The position numbers and the translations under genes were made by a program. Under the pieces are notes generated by a model. It ran no database searches and was not told the origin of the DNA. It saw only the letters and a list, made by a program, of their open reading frames with translations. This document shows, one piece after another, positions 45,177 to 53,682 of a DNA stretch of 64,000 bases (its first letter is position 1; every line of letters begins with the position of its first letter). Origin of the DNA: Paenibacillus illinoisensis NBRC 15959 (GTDB lineage: Bacteria; Bacillota; Bacilli; Paenibacillales; Paenibacillaceae); NCBI RefSeq assembly GCF_004000925.1, contig NZ_BIME01000003.1, positions 310,001 to 374,000 on the forward strand. The letters are read 5' to 3'.

Positions 45177-45962
45177 TCAATACACCTCCTGCACAATCGA
45201 TACAAAGCGTTCAGCAATCGCCTTATGCTCATTAAAGCCCGTCAATTGGTTAAACACCTCTTCGAGCGTGCCTTCCATGGACTGCTGCTGCAGCTGCCTG
45301 AATGTTCCGTCTGCCATCACTCTTCCTTCCGCAATCAGGATGATCCGGCTGCTGATCTTCTCGACCACGTCCATGATGTGCGAGGAATAGAAGATGGTTG
45401 TACCTTTGGCCGACAGCTGCGACAAAATCTCCTTGACCACCATCACGCTGTTGGCGTCGAGCCCACTGAGCGGTTCATCCAAAAACAGCAGATCCGGATC
45501 ATGCAGCAATGCTGAGATGAGCAGCACCTTCTGGCGCATCCCCTTCGAGAAAGAGGCAATGCGGGAATGATAGGATTTTTCGAGTCCAAAGCAATCCATC
45601 AGCAGCTTCGCCTTGTAATCGGCATCCGCATAAGACAACCCATACAGTTCTCCAATGAACGTCAGGTATTCTGCTGGAGTCAGTTGTTCATACAGCTCTG
45701 CAACTTCGGGGACATAACCGATTCTGCGTTTATATTCCGTATCACCATCTGCGATATCCTTGCCAAAGATGCAAACCTTGCCCACATATCCTTCAACCAG
45801 TCCCAGCAGGATTTTGACCGTGGTGCTTTTGCCGGCCCCATTCGGACCGATGTACCCAATCATCTCTCCCCGCTTCACCTCAAGATCAATTCCGTTCAGG
45901 ACATAACGTCCGTTATAACGCATCCGCAAGCCTTCAATGGAAAGTACTTGTTCTTCGTTCAC
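45177..45962 (-). CDS. ABC transporter ATP-binding protein (exporter)
   Basis: A 261-residue ATPase subunit: Walker A GPNGAGKST, Q loop, signature SKGMRQK (replacing the usual LSGGQ, as in many ABC-2 exporters), Walker B LLFLDEPLSGLD and H loop SSHIMD. The start is GTG 45962 after AGGAG. It is first in a two-gene operon with the permease, so both form one exporter. Confidence 0.92.
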   Translation of the reverse strand: MNEEQVLSIEGLRMRYNGRYVLNGIDLEVKRGEMIGYIGPNGAGKSTTVKILLGLVEGYVGKVCIFGKDIADGDTEYKRRIGYVPEVAELYEQLTPAEYLTFIGELYGLSYADADYKAKLLMDCFGLEKSYHSRIASFSKGMRQKVLLISALLHDPDLLFLDEPLSGLDANSVMVVKEILSQLSAKGTTIFYSSHIMDVVEKISSRIILIAEGRVMADGTFRQLQQQSMEGTLEEVFNQLTGFNEHKAIAERFVSIVQEVY

Positions 45963-46091
45963 TTCGTTATCCAGCTCCTGTCTCTATCCGTTTCTATAAT
46001 TCTACTAGTTTACCACAGTTTAGGATATTGTGATCTGGATGATTATCATATCTAGCAACAGAACTCTAAGATTATGATGAAAAGGCAGCAA

Positions 46092-46119
46092 AAAGGACGC
46101 TTCATATGAAGCGTCCTTT
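46092..46119. terminator. Perfect 28-bp palindromic terminator
   Basis: Arms AAAGGACGCTTCAT/ATGAAGCGTCCTTT without a mismatch, followed by TTTT on the minus strand. It is placed to end the PepSY gene at 46214. Confidence 0.8.
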
Positions 46120-46213
46120 ACCATGAGCATGCAGCTTTCCAGAGATGTTCTCTTAAGGTGTGTGAGCATGCTAACTTGTATTTATTTTAATCGGTGTCTT
46201 AACGGTCCTTCAT

Positions 46214-46846
46214 TTAATCCTCGTCGTCAAAATCCTGGTCAAAGGACAGCACTTTACCTGTATTGGCATCCACATCAACATCTGCTTCCCCATCCGCGGT
46301 TCTGATCTCGATCTCATAGACATAACGTCCGTCATCATGGTCGAGCTCAATTTCGGTTACTTTTCCACCTGTCACCTGTTTCAGGGCAATCGCAGAGGCT
46401 TGTGCTTCGGTCAATTTAACCTGTTTTGCGGCAGACTGGTTGGAAGTACTTGTGGCAGAGCCATTGTAATTATAATCATCATCGTCGTCATAGTCTTCAT
46501 CATCCACAACCGCCAGGATCTTGCCTGTGTAGGCATCCAGACGTACCACAACGTCATTGCTTCCTTTGCGGTCAATTTCGACTTCGTAGAACGTTTGGCC
46601 GTTTCTGCGCTCCAGATCAATATCGTCAACTTTACCCTCAGCCGCTTTTAATGCCGCTGCTTTGGCTTGCGCTCCAGTCAGCAATTTGCCAGTACTGCTC
46701 TGATCCTGTGTGACCGACTGCGAAGTCGATGATGGTGTGGTTTGTACCGACTGTCCGTTTACGCTGCTGCTCGCTGCTACCGCCGACCCTCCAAGAAGTA
46801 CCGCTGCCGAAATACTGCCAATCCATAGTTTGTGTTTGTTCATCAT
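46214..46846 (-). CDS. Secreted protein with two PepSY domains
   Basis: A 210-residue protein with a Sec signal (about 1-26) and two PepSY domains (about 55-115 and 140-210). Each repeats the pattern AxxxALK, DIELERRNGQTFYEVEIDRKG / EIELDHDDGRYVYEIEIRTADG and DAYTGKIL / DANTGKVL. A run of Asp and Tyr (VDDEDYDDDDDYNYNG) joins the domains. PepSY proteins are thought to inhibit secreted proteases or bind cations. It lies downstream of a second PepSY gene and an OmpR-type two-component system. Confidence 0.85.
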   Translation of the reverse strand: MMNKHKLWIGSISAAVLLGGSAVAASSSVNGQSVQTTPSSTSQSVTQDQSSTGKLLTGAQAKAAALKAAEGKVDDIDLERRNGQTFYEVEIDRKGSNDVVVRLDAYTGKILAVVDDEDYDDDDDYNYNGSATSTSNQSAAKQVKLTEAQASAIALKQVTGGKVTEIELDHDDGRYVYEIEIRTADGEADVDVDANTGKVLSFDQDFDDED

Positions 46847-47002
46847 GTTTCATCTCCTCGTTGTTATTCTCGTTCTCGTCTACAGTTATAGAATAACCTG
46901 TGCGTATGAGAGATCAGCGAGAGTCAGATTAGAATTTGATGAGAAAATGAGACGAACATTCACAGTATTATTGCATTATTGCATCTCTATTGTTGAAGTT
47001 AC

Positions 47003-47794
47003 TTAATCTTCTTCGTCTTCATCCCAGGTCACGGACCGGATCGCTCCGGATATAGCGTTCACCTGCACGATAGCTTCCCTGCCGTCCTCCAGATCAATCT
47101 CGACCAGATAATAGGGATTTCCACTATTCGTTCCACGGAGCTCCGTGTCATCCACTTCCCCGGGAACTCTGGCAAGTGCCTTTTGCTCAGCTTCCTTCTC
47201 ACTAAGAAACTGCGGAGCATCATTCTCTTTTCCCGGTTCCGAAGCTGGAGCATCCAGCGTCTTGGAAGATCGCTTCTCCCCGTTATATGGGTCAACTGTC
47301 CACTGTTCACGGCGATTATCCTTCATTTTCAATACAGCCAGATAAACCGGACTTCCCTGCTGCTCCACCAGTTCCAGGGATACCAGCTGCTCATCGGTTT
47401 GCTTCCGCAACTCCGTCTTGATCTGCTCCCGGCTGAGCAGTGTTTTTTCTTCAGCCTCAGGATTGGATTCCAGCCTCTTGATGGCATTGACTGTAGCAGT
47501 TACCGCATCCAGCTGTACATCATATAGCCCTGTTTCGGATCGAAGCTGCATGATATACGTACCGTCCTTCAATGTGGAATTCACAATTTCTCCAGGGTAT
47601 TGTTCCAATACTGCCTGCGCTGCTGCATCCGCACTCAGCATCACACGGCTGGATTGCCATGGCTGCCACCAGCCTACGATTGTGACAAGCAGCACAGCCA
47701 CAATACCTGCCCCCCACCATATCGGTCGCTTTGACCTTCCGCTCGTCTGCTGCTGTTCCCGTTTCATTTCCGGTGGTACTTGTGACTTTTCCAA
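47003..47794 (-). CDS. Membrane-anchored PepSY protein
   Basis: A 263-residue protein with an N-terminal TM anchor (about 26-45, GAGIVAVLLVTIVGWWQPW) and PepSY-like repeats outside the membrane, ending in GNPYYLVEIDLEDGREAIVQVNAISGAIRSV. The start is TTG 47794 after GGGGGAGG. It follows the kinase gene 77 bp downstream on the same strand, matching the association of PepSY proteins with OmpR-type systems such as B. subtilis YkoGHI-J. It may tune the kinase. Confidence 0.83.
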   Translation of the reverse strand: MEKSQVPPEMKREQQQTSGRSKRPIWWGAGIVAVLLVTIVGWWQPWQSSRVMLSADAAAQAVLEQYPGEIVNSTLKDGTYIMQLRSETGLYDVQLDAVTATVNAIKRLESNPEAEEKTLLSREQIKTELRKQTDEQLVSLELVEQQGSPVYLAVLKMKDNRREQWTVDPYNGEKRSSKTLDAPASEPGKENDAPQFLSEKEAEQKALARVPGEVDDTELRGTNSGNPYYLVEIDLEDGREAIVQVNAISGAIRSVTWDEDEED

Positions 47795-47871
47795 TCTGCC
47801 TCCCCCTTTTCACACGTGCATCTGCTCCCGTGACACTCTTGGCATCAGTATACAAGAGAAGAATGAGAATT

Positions 47872-49260
47872 TCATGAGAACAGGGTCGTCTGAACGGATA
47901 CTGGCAAAATAATCGAAGCCTCGGTGCCTACACCTTCGGCACTCTTCAGTTCAACACGTGCCCCTATAGCCCCTGCGATGTCCTTCGCGAGAGACAATCC
48001 CAAGCCCGATCCACTTGCTCCGCCGCTGCGGGTTCTTGCCGGGTCCACACGGTAAAAACGGTCAAATACTTTGGTTAGCTCTTCCTCCCGCATTCCAATC
48101 CCCGTATCAACGATGCATATCCGGCACTCCTGTCCTCTGGATTCCAGTCTGACTTCAATGGCATCCTCGCTATACTTACGGGCATTGTCCAGCAGAATAA
48201 ACAACATCTGCTTCAGCTTACTTTCATCACTGATCACCCAGATACTGCCTGGATCATCACAATAAACTTCCCGGTGATAGGCTTCCCGGAAGGCTCGAGT
48301 AGATTCCTGAGCCAAACGTGTGATATCAAGCCTTTCCAGCTGTATGTTCCATTGCTCTGGCTGCTTGGCCAGCAAGAGCAGCTGTTCGGTCATCTCTCGC
48401 ATGCGAACGGATTCGGACAGTATGGCTTCAACAGCCTCATCGAACACCTCAGGTCGCTCCTTGCCCCGTCGCTGCAGCAGACTGGCATAACTCTCAATAA
48501 TCGTCAGCGGCGTTTTAAGCTCATGCGAGGCATCCGATACGAAACGCTCCTGCCGCTCGAAGTTGGATTCCAGCAAATCCATCATGCGGTTAAACGTCTG
48601 CCCCATGGTACTCAGTTCATCCTTCGATTGGGCAGCGAGTGGAAGCCGCTTAAACTGGCCGCTTGACTGGATATCACTCATAGTACGGGTCATCTGCTGA
48701 ATCGGCCTTGTCATCCGGTTCGCCAAAATTCGGCTGGAGATAATCGCAGGGATCAATGCGATAATCGTTACAACGACCAGAACCGTACGCAGCACGGACA
48801 GGCCATTCTCGGTATCCGCAACACTTTCAGTGACTTGTACATTCACCACTTCACCATCAGGCCAGATTACCGGCACAGACACCCAGACATACTCCAGCTG
48901 TCCAACCCGGGTATACTCTGATTTCTTTTGACTCTCGTACTTATACGGCAGCTTGCTCAGCATCTCGTTCAATTGGGGCTCTGTCGCTGTCGTTACCGGA
49001 TCGGAACTGGTACCATCCTCATTGACAATGCGGAGCATTCCTTCCACCGGCGCATAGGCACGCAGCAGATCGTCCGGTGGAATGGATTCGGCAGAATCGC
49101 GCACTCCTGTTACGATCGAGCCGGCCTCAGCTTCGACACGCTTGATCTCATTAGACATTGAAATTCGTTCAAAAACGATATACACGGACAGGTTTACAGC
49201 GATGAGCAGTACCGCAAACAAAACCGAGGAGTATCCATAAATTTTGCTCCGCAGACTCAT
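47872..49260 (-). CDS. Sensor histidine kinase of the PepSY-associated system
   Basis: A 462-residue membrane kinase with TM1 (8-30), an extracellular domain of about 130 residues, TM2 (about 160-180) and HAMP. The HisKA box is VSDASHELKTPLTIIESYASLL, with N box FILLDNARKYS and G box GSGLGLSLAKD. Its start overlaps the response regulator stop by four bases. The extracellular signal is unknown; cations or envelope stress are plausible given the acidic PepSY proteins beside it. Confidence 0.93.
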   Translation of the reverse strand: MSLRSKIYGYSSVLFAVLLIAVNLSVYIVFERISMSNEIKRVEAEAGSIVTGVRDSAESIPPDDLLRAYAPVEGMLRIVNEDGTSSDPVTTATEPQLNEMLSKLPYKYESQKKSEYTRVGQLEYVWVSVPVIWPDGEVVNVQVTESVADTENGLSVLRTVLVVVTIIALIPAIISSRILANRMTRPIQQMTRTMSDIQSSGQFKRLPLAAQSKDELSTMGQTFNRMMDLLESNFERQERFVSDASHELKTPLTIIESYASLLQRRGKERPEVFDEAVEAILSESVRMREMTEQLLLLAKQPEQWNIQLERLDITRLAQESTRAFREAYHREVYCDDPGSIWVISDESKLKQMLFILLDNARKYSEDAIEVRLESRGQECRICIVDTGIGMREEELTKVFDRFYRVDPARTRSGGASGSGLGLSLAKDIAGAIGARVELKSAEGVGTEASIILPVSVQTTLFS

Positions 49261-50000
49261 AATTGCTCCTTCAGAACGTATCCAACACCACGAACGGTAT
49301 GTATTAAGGGTGGAGTGAATCCGTTATCTACCTTTTTGCGCACATAACGGATATACACATCCACCACATTGGTATCTCCATAATAATCGTAACCCCAGAC
49401 TGCCTGCACAATCTGATCACGACTCAATACCTGACGCTGATTCTGCAGCAGATACACAAGAAGATCGAACTCACGTGGAGTAAGCTCGATAGGTATTCCA
49501 TCCCGGGATACCTCCCTTGTACCCTCATTCAACCTCAACCCAGCGGCAGTAAGCCAGCCTGTTTCTTCTTCAGTCATATGGCTTGTTGTGTCTTGATTGG
49601 CATGTCGTATTACCCCGGATGAAGAAGCGGCTGCGGCACTCAGCCGGAGCGCTGCCCGTACTCTGGCAAGCAGTTCTTCGATTCGGAAGGGTTTAGTAAT
49701 GTAATCATTGGCACCGAGATCAAGTCCCGACACCTTGTCCTCGACTGAATCCTTCGCAGTTAGCATCAGGATGGGCACCAAGGCATCTTTGGCACGGATT
49801 CGCCGCAGCACCTCAATTCCGCTCAGGCCAGGCAGCATAATATCCAACAGAATCAGATCCCACTGACCGCCATGATACATTTCGAGCCCTTCCGTACCGC
49901 TCCCTGCCTTACCCACCTGATAACCCTCATACTGTAATTCAAGTTCAAGCAGGCGTGCGATTTTGGGTTCATCTTCAATCACCAGCACGGCTTCATTCAT
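49257..50000 (-). CDS. OmpR-family response regulator of the PepSY-associated system
   Basis: A 247-residue regulator. The receiver (1-118) has VIEDEPKIARLLE, phospho-Asp in LILLDIMLPG and TKPFRIEEL; the DNA-binding domain (145-245) has ELTPREFDLLVYLLQNQRQVLSRDQ and VDVYIRYVRKKVD. A Ser/Ala-rich linker of about 25 residues joins them. It is first in the operon with the kinase and PepSY genes. Confidence 0.93.
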   Translation of the reverse strand: MNEAVLVIEDEPKIARLLELELQYEGYQVGKAGSGTEGLEMYHGGQWDLILLDIMLPGLSGIEVLRRIRAKDALVPILMLTAKDSVEDKVSGLDLGANDYITKPFRIEELLARVRAALRLSAAAASSSGVIRHANQDTTSHMTEEETGWLTAAGLRLNEGTREVSRDGIPIELTPREFDLLVYLLQNQRQVLSRDQIVQAVWGYDYYGDTNVVDVYIRYVRKKVDNGFTPPLIHTVRGVGYVLKEQL

Positions 50001-50048
50001 ACCGAGTTCCCCCCTCGTTCCATTCTCCCGATATCTTACAATAGAACT

Positions 50049-50693
50049 CTACAGTTTGCCCAATGCATCCTCCACGAGGTCGTCCCCGGCGATCAGGTCA
50101 AATGCCATGCGATATGTCTTCTCTTCCTGCAGGGAAGCTGCGATAACACGAGCCACATCCTCACGCGGTATACTTCCTGGTTTCAAGTCTGTTCCTACGG
50201 CGATTTTGCCTGTTCCTAGTTCATTTTTTAAGCCACCAGGACGAATAATCGTATAATTCAGCTCACTCGCAAACAGCGCACGATCGGCATAATGCTTCGC
50301 CACATAATATGGTTTAATGGCATCCGACCATTTCTCCCGCTGATCTGCACCAAAAGCACTGACCAGAATGTATCTGGAAATGCCCTGCTGCAGCGCGGCC
50401 TCCATTGTTTTTACAGCCCCGTCGAGATCAATAAGGAGTGTCTTGTCTGCACCTGTAGAACCACCGGACCCTGCTGTGAATACGACGGCATCATGATCCT
50501 TCATTGTTTCAGCCAGATCATTCACGCTGCCCTCCAGATCACCCATGACTACATTTGCACCCAGCTGTTTGAGTGCATCTGCCTGTTCCGGTTTGCGAAT
50601 CATTGCCGTCACCTGATGCTTGCCTTCCTGGGCGAGCTGTTCCACAAGCATCTTGCCGATTTGTCCGTTTGCACCAATAACCAATACATTCAT
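50049..50693 (-). CDS. yhfK: NAD(P)-binding oxidoreductase, YhfK-like (atypical SDR)
   Basis: A 214-residue Rossmann protein, the same length as B. subtilis YhfK. The dinucleotide motif GANGQIGKML sits at residues 7-16, then GDLEGSVNDLAETMKDHDAVVFTAGSGG and ISRYILVSAFGADQREKW with IRPGGL near 160. The usual SDR Tyr-x3-Lys appears as YYVAKH. The substrate is unknown. A stem-loop precedes the gene at 50772-50795. Confidence 0.88.
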   Translation of the reverse strand: MNVLVIGANGQIGKMLVEQLAQEGKHQVTAMIRKPEQADALKQLGANVVMGDLEGSVNDLAETMKDHDAVVFTAGSGGSTGADKTLLIDLDGAVKTMEAALQQGISRYILVSAFGADQREKWSDAIKPYYVAKHYADRALFASELNYTIIRPGGLKNELGTGKIAVGTDLKPGSIPREDVARVIAASLQEEKTYRMAFDLIAGDDLVEDALGKL

Positions 50694-50771
50694 ATGTCAT
50701 GCTCCTCTCGGTTAAACGGGTAACCCCGTGTAGCTTTATCCTTCTCTGGACTTGTCTTTAATTTAAACGAA

Positions 50772-50795
50772 AGCCGGCGCTTCTAAGCGCCGGCT
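50772..50795 (-). other. Strong GC-rich hairpin upstream of yhfK
   Basis: AGCCGGCGCTT and AAGCGCCGGCT arms flank a two-base loop, with TTTCGTTT following on the minus strand. It lies about 80 bp before yhfK and is separate from the ndh terminator at 50966-50988. It could end a short transcript or form a leader structure. Confidence 0.55.
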
Positions 50796-50965
50796 GCTGT
50801 GATCCCATCCGTTTAGCGCATTGTCAGCGCATAAATCATGCTTCCATATACATCTTAATATACCATACACCCTGTACTGTCTATACCTAACGTATCCATC
50901 CAGTTCTGCAGCCCTTTTAACCTCACCTGCTCCTTAGCGTTTAACCCTGGCTGAAGCAACGCAAA

Positions 50966-50988
50966 AAGGGTGCCCCTAGGGCACCCTT
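50966..50988 (-). terminator. Terminator of the ndh operon
   Basis: AAGGGTGCCC and GGGCACCCTT arms, followed by TTTTTGC on the minus strand, just after the ndh stop. Confidence 0.85.
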
Positions 50989-51006
50989 ATATGGATAGCT
51001 ACTAAA

Positions 51007-52188
51007 TTAGTAAGCCAGTGCGAACAATCCGTGGATGTGAGACAGGTAACGGATGTTACTTGCTTCTTTCATCATGGTTGCTGGCAGACCTTTCAGACGA
51101 GTCTGGTTGCCACCGATCATGCCGACAGCATCCTTACGACCCAGACTTCCCAGTGTACCGGAGAATACTGGTGTGAAGGATTCCATTGCGCCACCTTTGA
51201 ACATTACGCCCAGGTTGTGACCAATGGTTTCACCCATTTGCCAAGCCAGTTGTGCAGTTGGAGGATATGGACGAGCGCCTTCGCTAGGGAAGACCACTGC
51301 GCTGTCACCAGCAACGAACACATCTTTGTGGGATGTGGATTGCAGAACTTCCGTAACTTTTGCACGGCCGCGATCCACTTCAATTCCACTGTTAGCAACA
51401 ACCGCATTACCTTGTACGCCACCTGTCCATACGAGTGTGTTCGTAGGAATCGAGCTGCCGTCTTTCAGCAATACTTCGTTTTCTTTCATCTCTGTGATCG
51501 CTACGCCAACGATGAAGTTAACGCCACGTTTCTCGAGACTCGATTTTGCACGGTCAACCAGTTCGGGCGGGAATCCTGCCAGGATGGAAGGACCTGCTTC
51601 AACTGTGTACAGGGAGATATCGTTGAAATCGATACCTTTCTCTTGGCATACGCCTGGAAGAAGGTCTGCGAATTCGCCGACAAGCTCGATACCTGTCAAA
51701 CCGCCGCCGCCAATAACAAACGTTGCGTCTGCTTTGTTGCCGGATTGTTTGTAAGCATCCAGACGTGCTTCAACGTGTGCACGAATGCGGTTAGCATCGC
51801 TAACGGATTTCAGCGTGAAGCTGTACTCCTGCAATCCCGGAATTCCGAAGAATGCCGTTTCGCTACCCAGGGCAACGACGAGTGCATCATAGGAGTAAGT
51901 AGAGCCGCTGGTCATCAGAACTTTTTTCTCGTCCGGCTTGATTGTGTCCACCGTATCGATTTTCAAGTTCACGTTTTTACCACGCAGCAATTTTTCAAGC
52001 GGAAGAGCAACTGCCTTTTCAGCAATGCTTCCTGCTGCAAGACGGTGCAGTTCCGTAATAATTTGGTGCGTAGGGTAACGGTTAACGACTGTAATTGTCG
52101 CTTCTTCCGGTGTCAGGTATTGACGCGCAGTCAGCGCAGTCAAAAGACCACCGTAACCTCCGCCCAAGATCAAAATTTGCTTCGACAT
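51007..52188 (-). CDS. ndh: Type II NADH dehydrogenase
   Basis: A 393-residue membrane-associated flavoprotein that passes electrons from NADH to menaquinone without pumping protons. The FAD motif is LGGGYGGLLTAL, the NAD motif VIGGGGLTGIELVGEFADLL, and the third family motif DVFVAGDSA. A C-terminal amphipathic helix provides membrane association. ATG 52188 has AGGAGG at six bases. The DUF1641 gene lies 23 bp upstream, the same order as B. subtilis yjlC-ndh, which is controlled by Rex in response to NADH. Confidence 0.93.
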   Translation of the reverse strand: MSKQILILGGGYGGLLTALTARQYLTPEEATITVVNRYPTHQIITELHRLAAGSIAEKAVALPLEKLLRGKNVNLKIDTVDTIKPDEKKVLMTSGSTYSYDALVVALGSETAFFGIPGLQEYSFTLKSVSDANRIRAHVEARLDAYKQSGNKADATFVIGGGGLTGIELVGEFADLLPGVCQEKGIDFNDISLYTVEAGPSILAGFPPELVDRAKSSLEKRGVNFIVGVAITEMKENEVLLKDGSSIPTNTLVWTGGVQGNAVVANSGIEVDRGRAKVTEVLQSTSHKDVFVAGDSAVVFPSEGARPYPPTAQLAWQMGETIGHNLGVMFKGGAMESFTPVFSGTLGSLGRKDAVGMIGGNQTRLKGLPATMMKEASNIRYLSHIHGLFALAY

Positions 52189-52211
52189 ATCCATCCTCCG
52201 TTCTTCTAATC

Positions 52212-52658
52212 TTAACGTTGCTGTTGTTGACGCTCGTTCAGAATGCTCAGGAATGATTGAGCAAAACGCAGCGTTTGTTGTACGTTTGGATCTTTAAGCA
52301 TTTTGAGCATAGCGAACAGACCAACCGAAGTTTGCTCTGCTTGCGCACGGTCATTTGCTTCGATTGCAGCGGAAGCTACACCTTTGGCTTTGTCTACAAC
52401 TGGTTTAGCGAATTCACCCATTGCGCTCATTGTGTCGCTGATCAGAACTTTGTCTGTAGCTACGCTTTGTGCAAAGTCATAAGCTTTGGTCATGGCAGTA
52501 ACCATTTCAGCCAGTTTAGGCAGGTTTTCAACCAAAACGGTCAGAGACTCCTGTACCTCAGGCTTCATCAGTTGATCGAGCACGTCCAAGGACTGGCGCT
52601 CGGAAACGTTGGCACCTTCTGTAACTGGCACCTCTTGTTGAGTAGGCGATTGTGACAT
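52212..52658 (-). CDS. yjlC: DUF1641 protein (YjlC-like)
   Basis: A 148-residue soluble helical protein. The DUF1641 core contains LDQLMKPEVQESLTVLVENLPKLAEMV and LFAMLKMLKDPNVQQTLRFAQSFLSIL. ATG 52658 follows AAAGGAGG. It is cotranscribed with ndh, as yjlC is in B. subtilis. Function is unknown, but the repeated association with respiratory dehydrogenases points to an accessory role. Confidence 0.87.
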   Translation of the reverse strand: MSQSPTQQEVPVTEGANVSERQSLDVLDQLMKPEVQESLTVLVENLPKLAEMVTAMTKAYDFAQSVATDKVLISDTMSAMGEFAKPVVDKAKGVASAAIEANDRAQAEQTSVGLFAMLKMLKDPNVQQTLRFAQSFLSILNERQQQQR

Positions 52659-52945
52659 AAGAGAAAGTCCTCCTTTACTTTGGGATAGAAGTCCGCGACT
52701 TTCATGATGCCTGTCAAGCAGAGCCGAACCACGAATACAAGGGATACATTGAAATGTACCAAATTTCACACAATAGAAAGAGCGAAGCCCAAGGGCCGCT
52801 CTCGGATCATGTATTGTATTGGGTCTATTGCGGACAACATGTGTTGACGCAAAACGACAAGCAGGCCGAAACCGAACTCTATACCCTTATATTACACCTC
52901 TTACACATGAACATGAAAAAGAAATTTTTTACACTTGTGAAGATA

Positions 52946-52963
52946 TTGTGAACATTGTAACAA
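52946..52963. promoter_or_regulatory. Rex-like operator upstream of yjlC-ndh
   Basis: TTGTGAACATTGTAACAA resembles the Rex site TTGTGAA-N4-TTCACAA, with two mismatches in the second arm. A direct TTGTGAA copy lies ten bases away. Rex control of ndh operons is known in Bacillus; binding here is inference and the distance (about 290 bp) is large. Confidence 0.4.
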
Positions 52964-53278
52964 ATCCGATTTTTTTGTCAAGCTTCGCGGTCGGAATGTA
53001 ACCGCTTATCGTTCTGTTCCAGATCTGCATTCCTACCACATGTGGTATTAAGACAAGATCACATACGTCCATATGTGCGAAAAAGTACATATAGAGGATT
53101 TTTTCAGTCTTATTTTTAGGAAGTGTTTTCCAAAATCATGAATTCCATGCAACGAATTTGGTCACTATCGTTATTATGCAGCTTGTCATGCTGGCTTATT
53201 CCCTATTCGCTCAATTCTTCCCGATGAGAATCTTGACCTTATTTCAGGTCCTTACGAAAGCTTCTTCTGACAGACGAA

Positions 53279-53304
53279 GTTTAAAATTACAGGAACCCGG
53301 TTAA
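53279..53304 (+). promoter_or_regulatory. Sigma-B-like promoter of csbD
   Basis: GTTTAA (53279-53284), a 14-base spacer and GGTTAA (53299-53304), matching the sigma-B pattern GTTTAA-N12-14-GGGTAT with two -10 differences. The predicted start is about 28 bp before the csbD ATG. Confidence 0.55.
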
Positions 53305-53339
53305 TAAGGACTACACCAGAAATGAAGGAGATGTTCGAT

Positions 53340-53513
53340 ATGAGTAATTCAACTAGCGATAAAATCAAAGCAGGCGTGAATAAAGCTAAAGGCGAAGTGA
53401 AGGATCAGATCGGTAACGCAACAAACAACAGATCCCTTCAGGCTGAGGGTAAAAAGGACAAGGCGAAAGGCGCGGTTCAAGATAAAATTGCCGATGTAAA
53501 AGATCGCCACTAG
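53340..53513 (+). CDS. CsbD family stress-response protein
   Basis: A 57-residue, highly charged, Lys/Ala/Gly-rich soluble protein of the CsbD type (SDKIKAGVNKAKGEVKDQIG, then KKDKAKGAVQDKIADVKDRH). Members are abundant general-stress proteins without a known mechanism. ATG 53340 follows AAGGAGATG. Single gene, with a sigma-B-like promoter upstream and a terminator at 53620-53665. Confidence 0.88.
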   Translation: MSNSTSDKIKAGVNKAKGEVKDQIGNATNNRSLQAEGKKDKAKGAVQDKIADVKDRH

Positions 53514-53619
53514 GATTTGGTCTCATATGCTTCGCACGATCAAGTCGTGCACTATATACGTCATGATGTCGGCCCGTAGACATACAGCATGAACATGCCT
53601 GTACCTACGGGGCAGAAAA

Positions 53620-53665
53620 AAGCCAAGGAAGGTGCTATTCCAATCACCCTTCCCTGGCTTTTTTT
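53620..53665. terminator. Terminator between csbD and the epimerase gene
   Basis: AAGCCA-GGAAGGTG and CACCCTTCC-TGGCTT arms with A-run left and T7 right; it can serve both convergent genes. Confidence 0.85.
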
Positions 53666-53682
53666 GATTGTAATACGTTGTA

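Larger units (their letters stand above)
52659..53339. other. Long intergenic region with several inverted repeats, no gene seen
   Basis: A 681-bp region between the divergent yjlC-ndh operon and csbD. It holds a Rex-like site (52946-52963), a 14-bp palindrome TACCACATGTGGTA (53034-53047), an inverted repeat CACATA/TATGTG (53060-53077) and a sigma-B-like promoter (53279-53304). Predicted ORFs in it are short and lack ribosome sites. The long leader of yjlC suggests post-transcriptional or multi-factor control. Confidence 0.5.

Noticed and set aside
51031..52209. 392-codon plus-strand open frame, Cys/Phe-rich
   Set aside because: Mirror of the ndh gene, whose FAD and NAD motifs are unambiguous. 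The composition is typical of an antisense reading.
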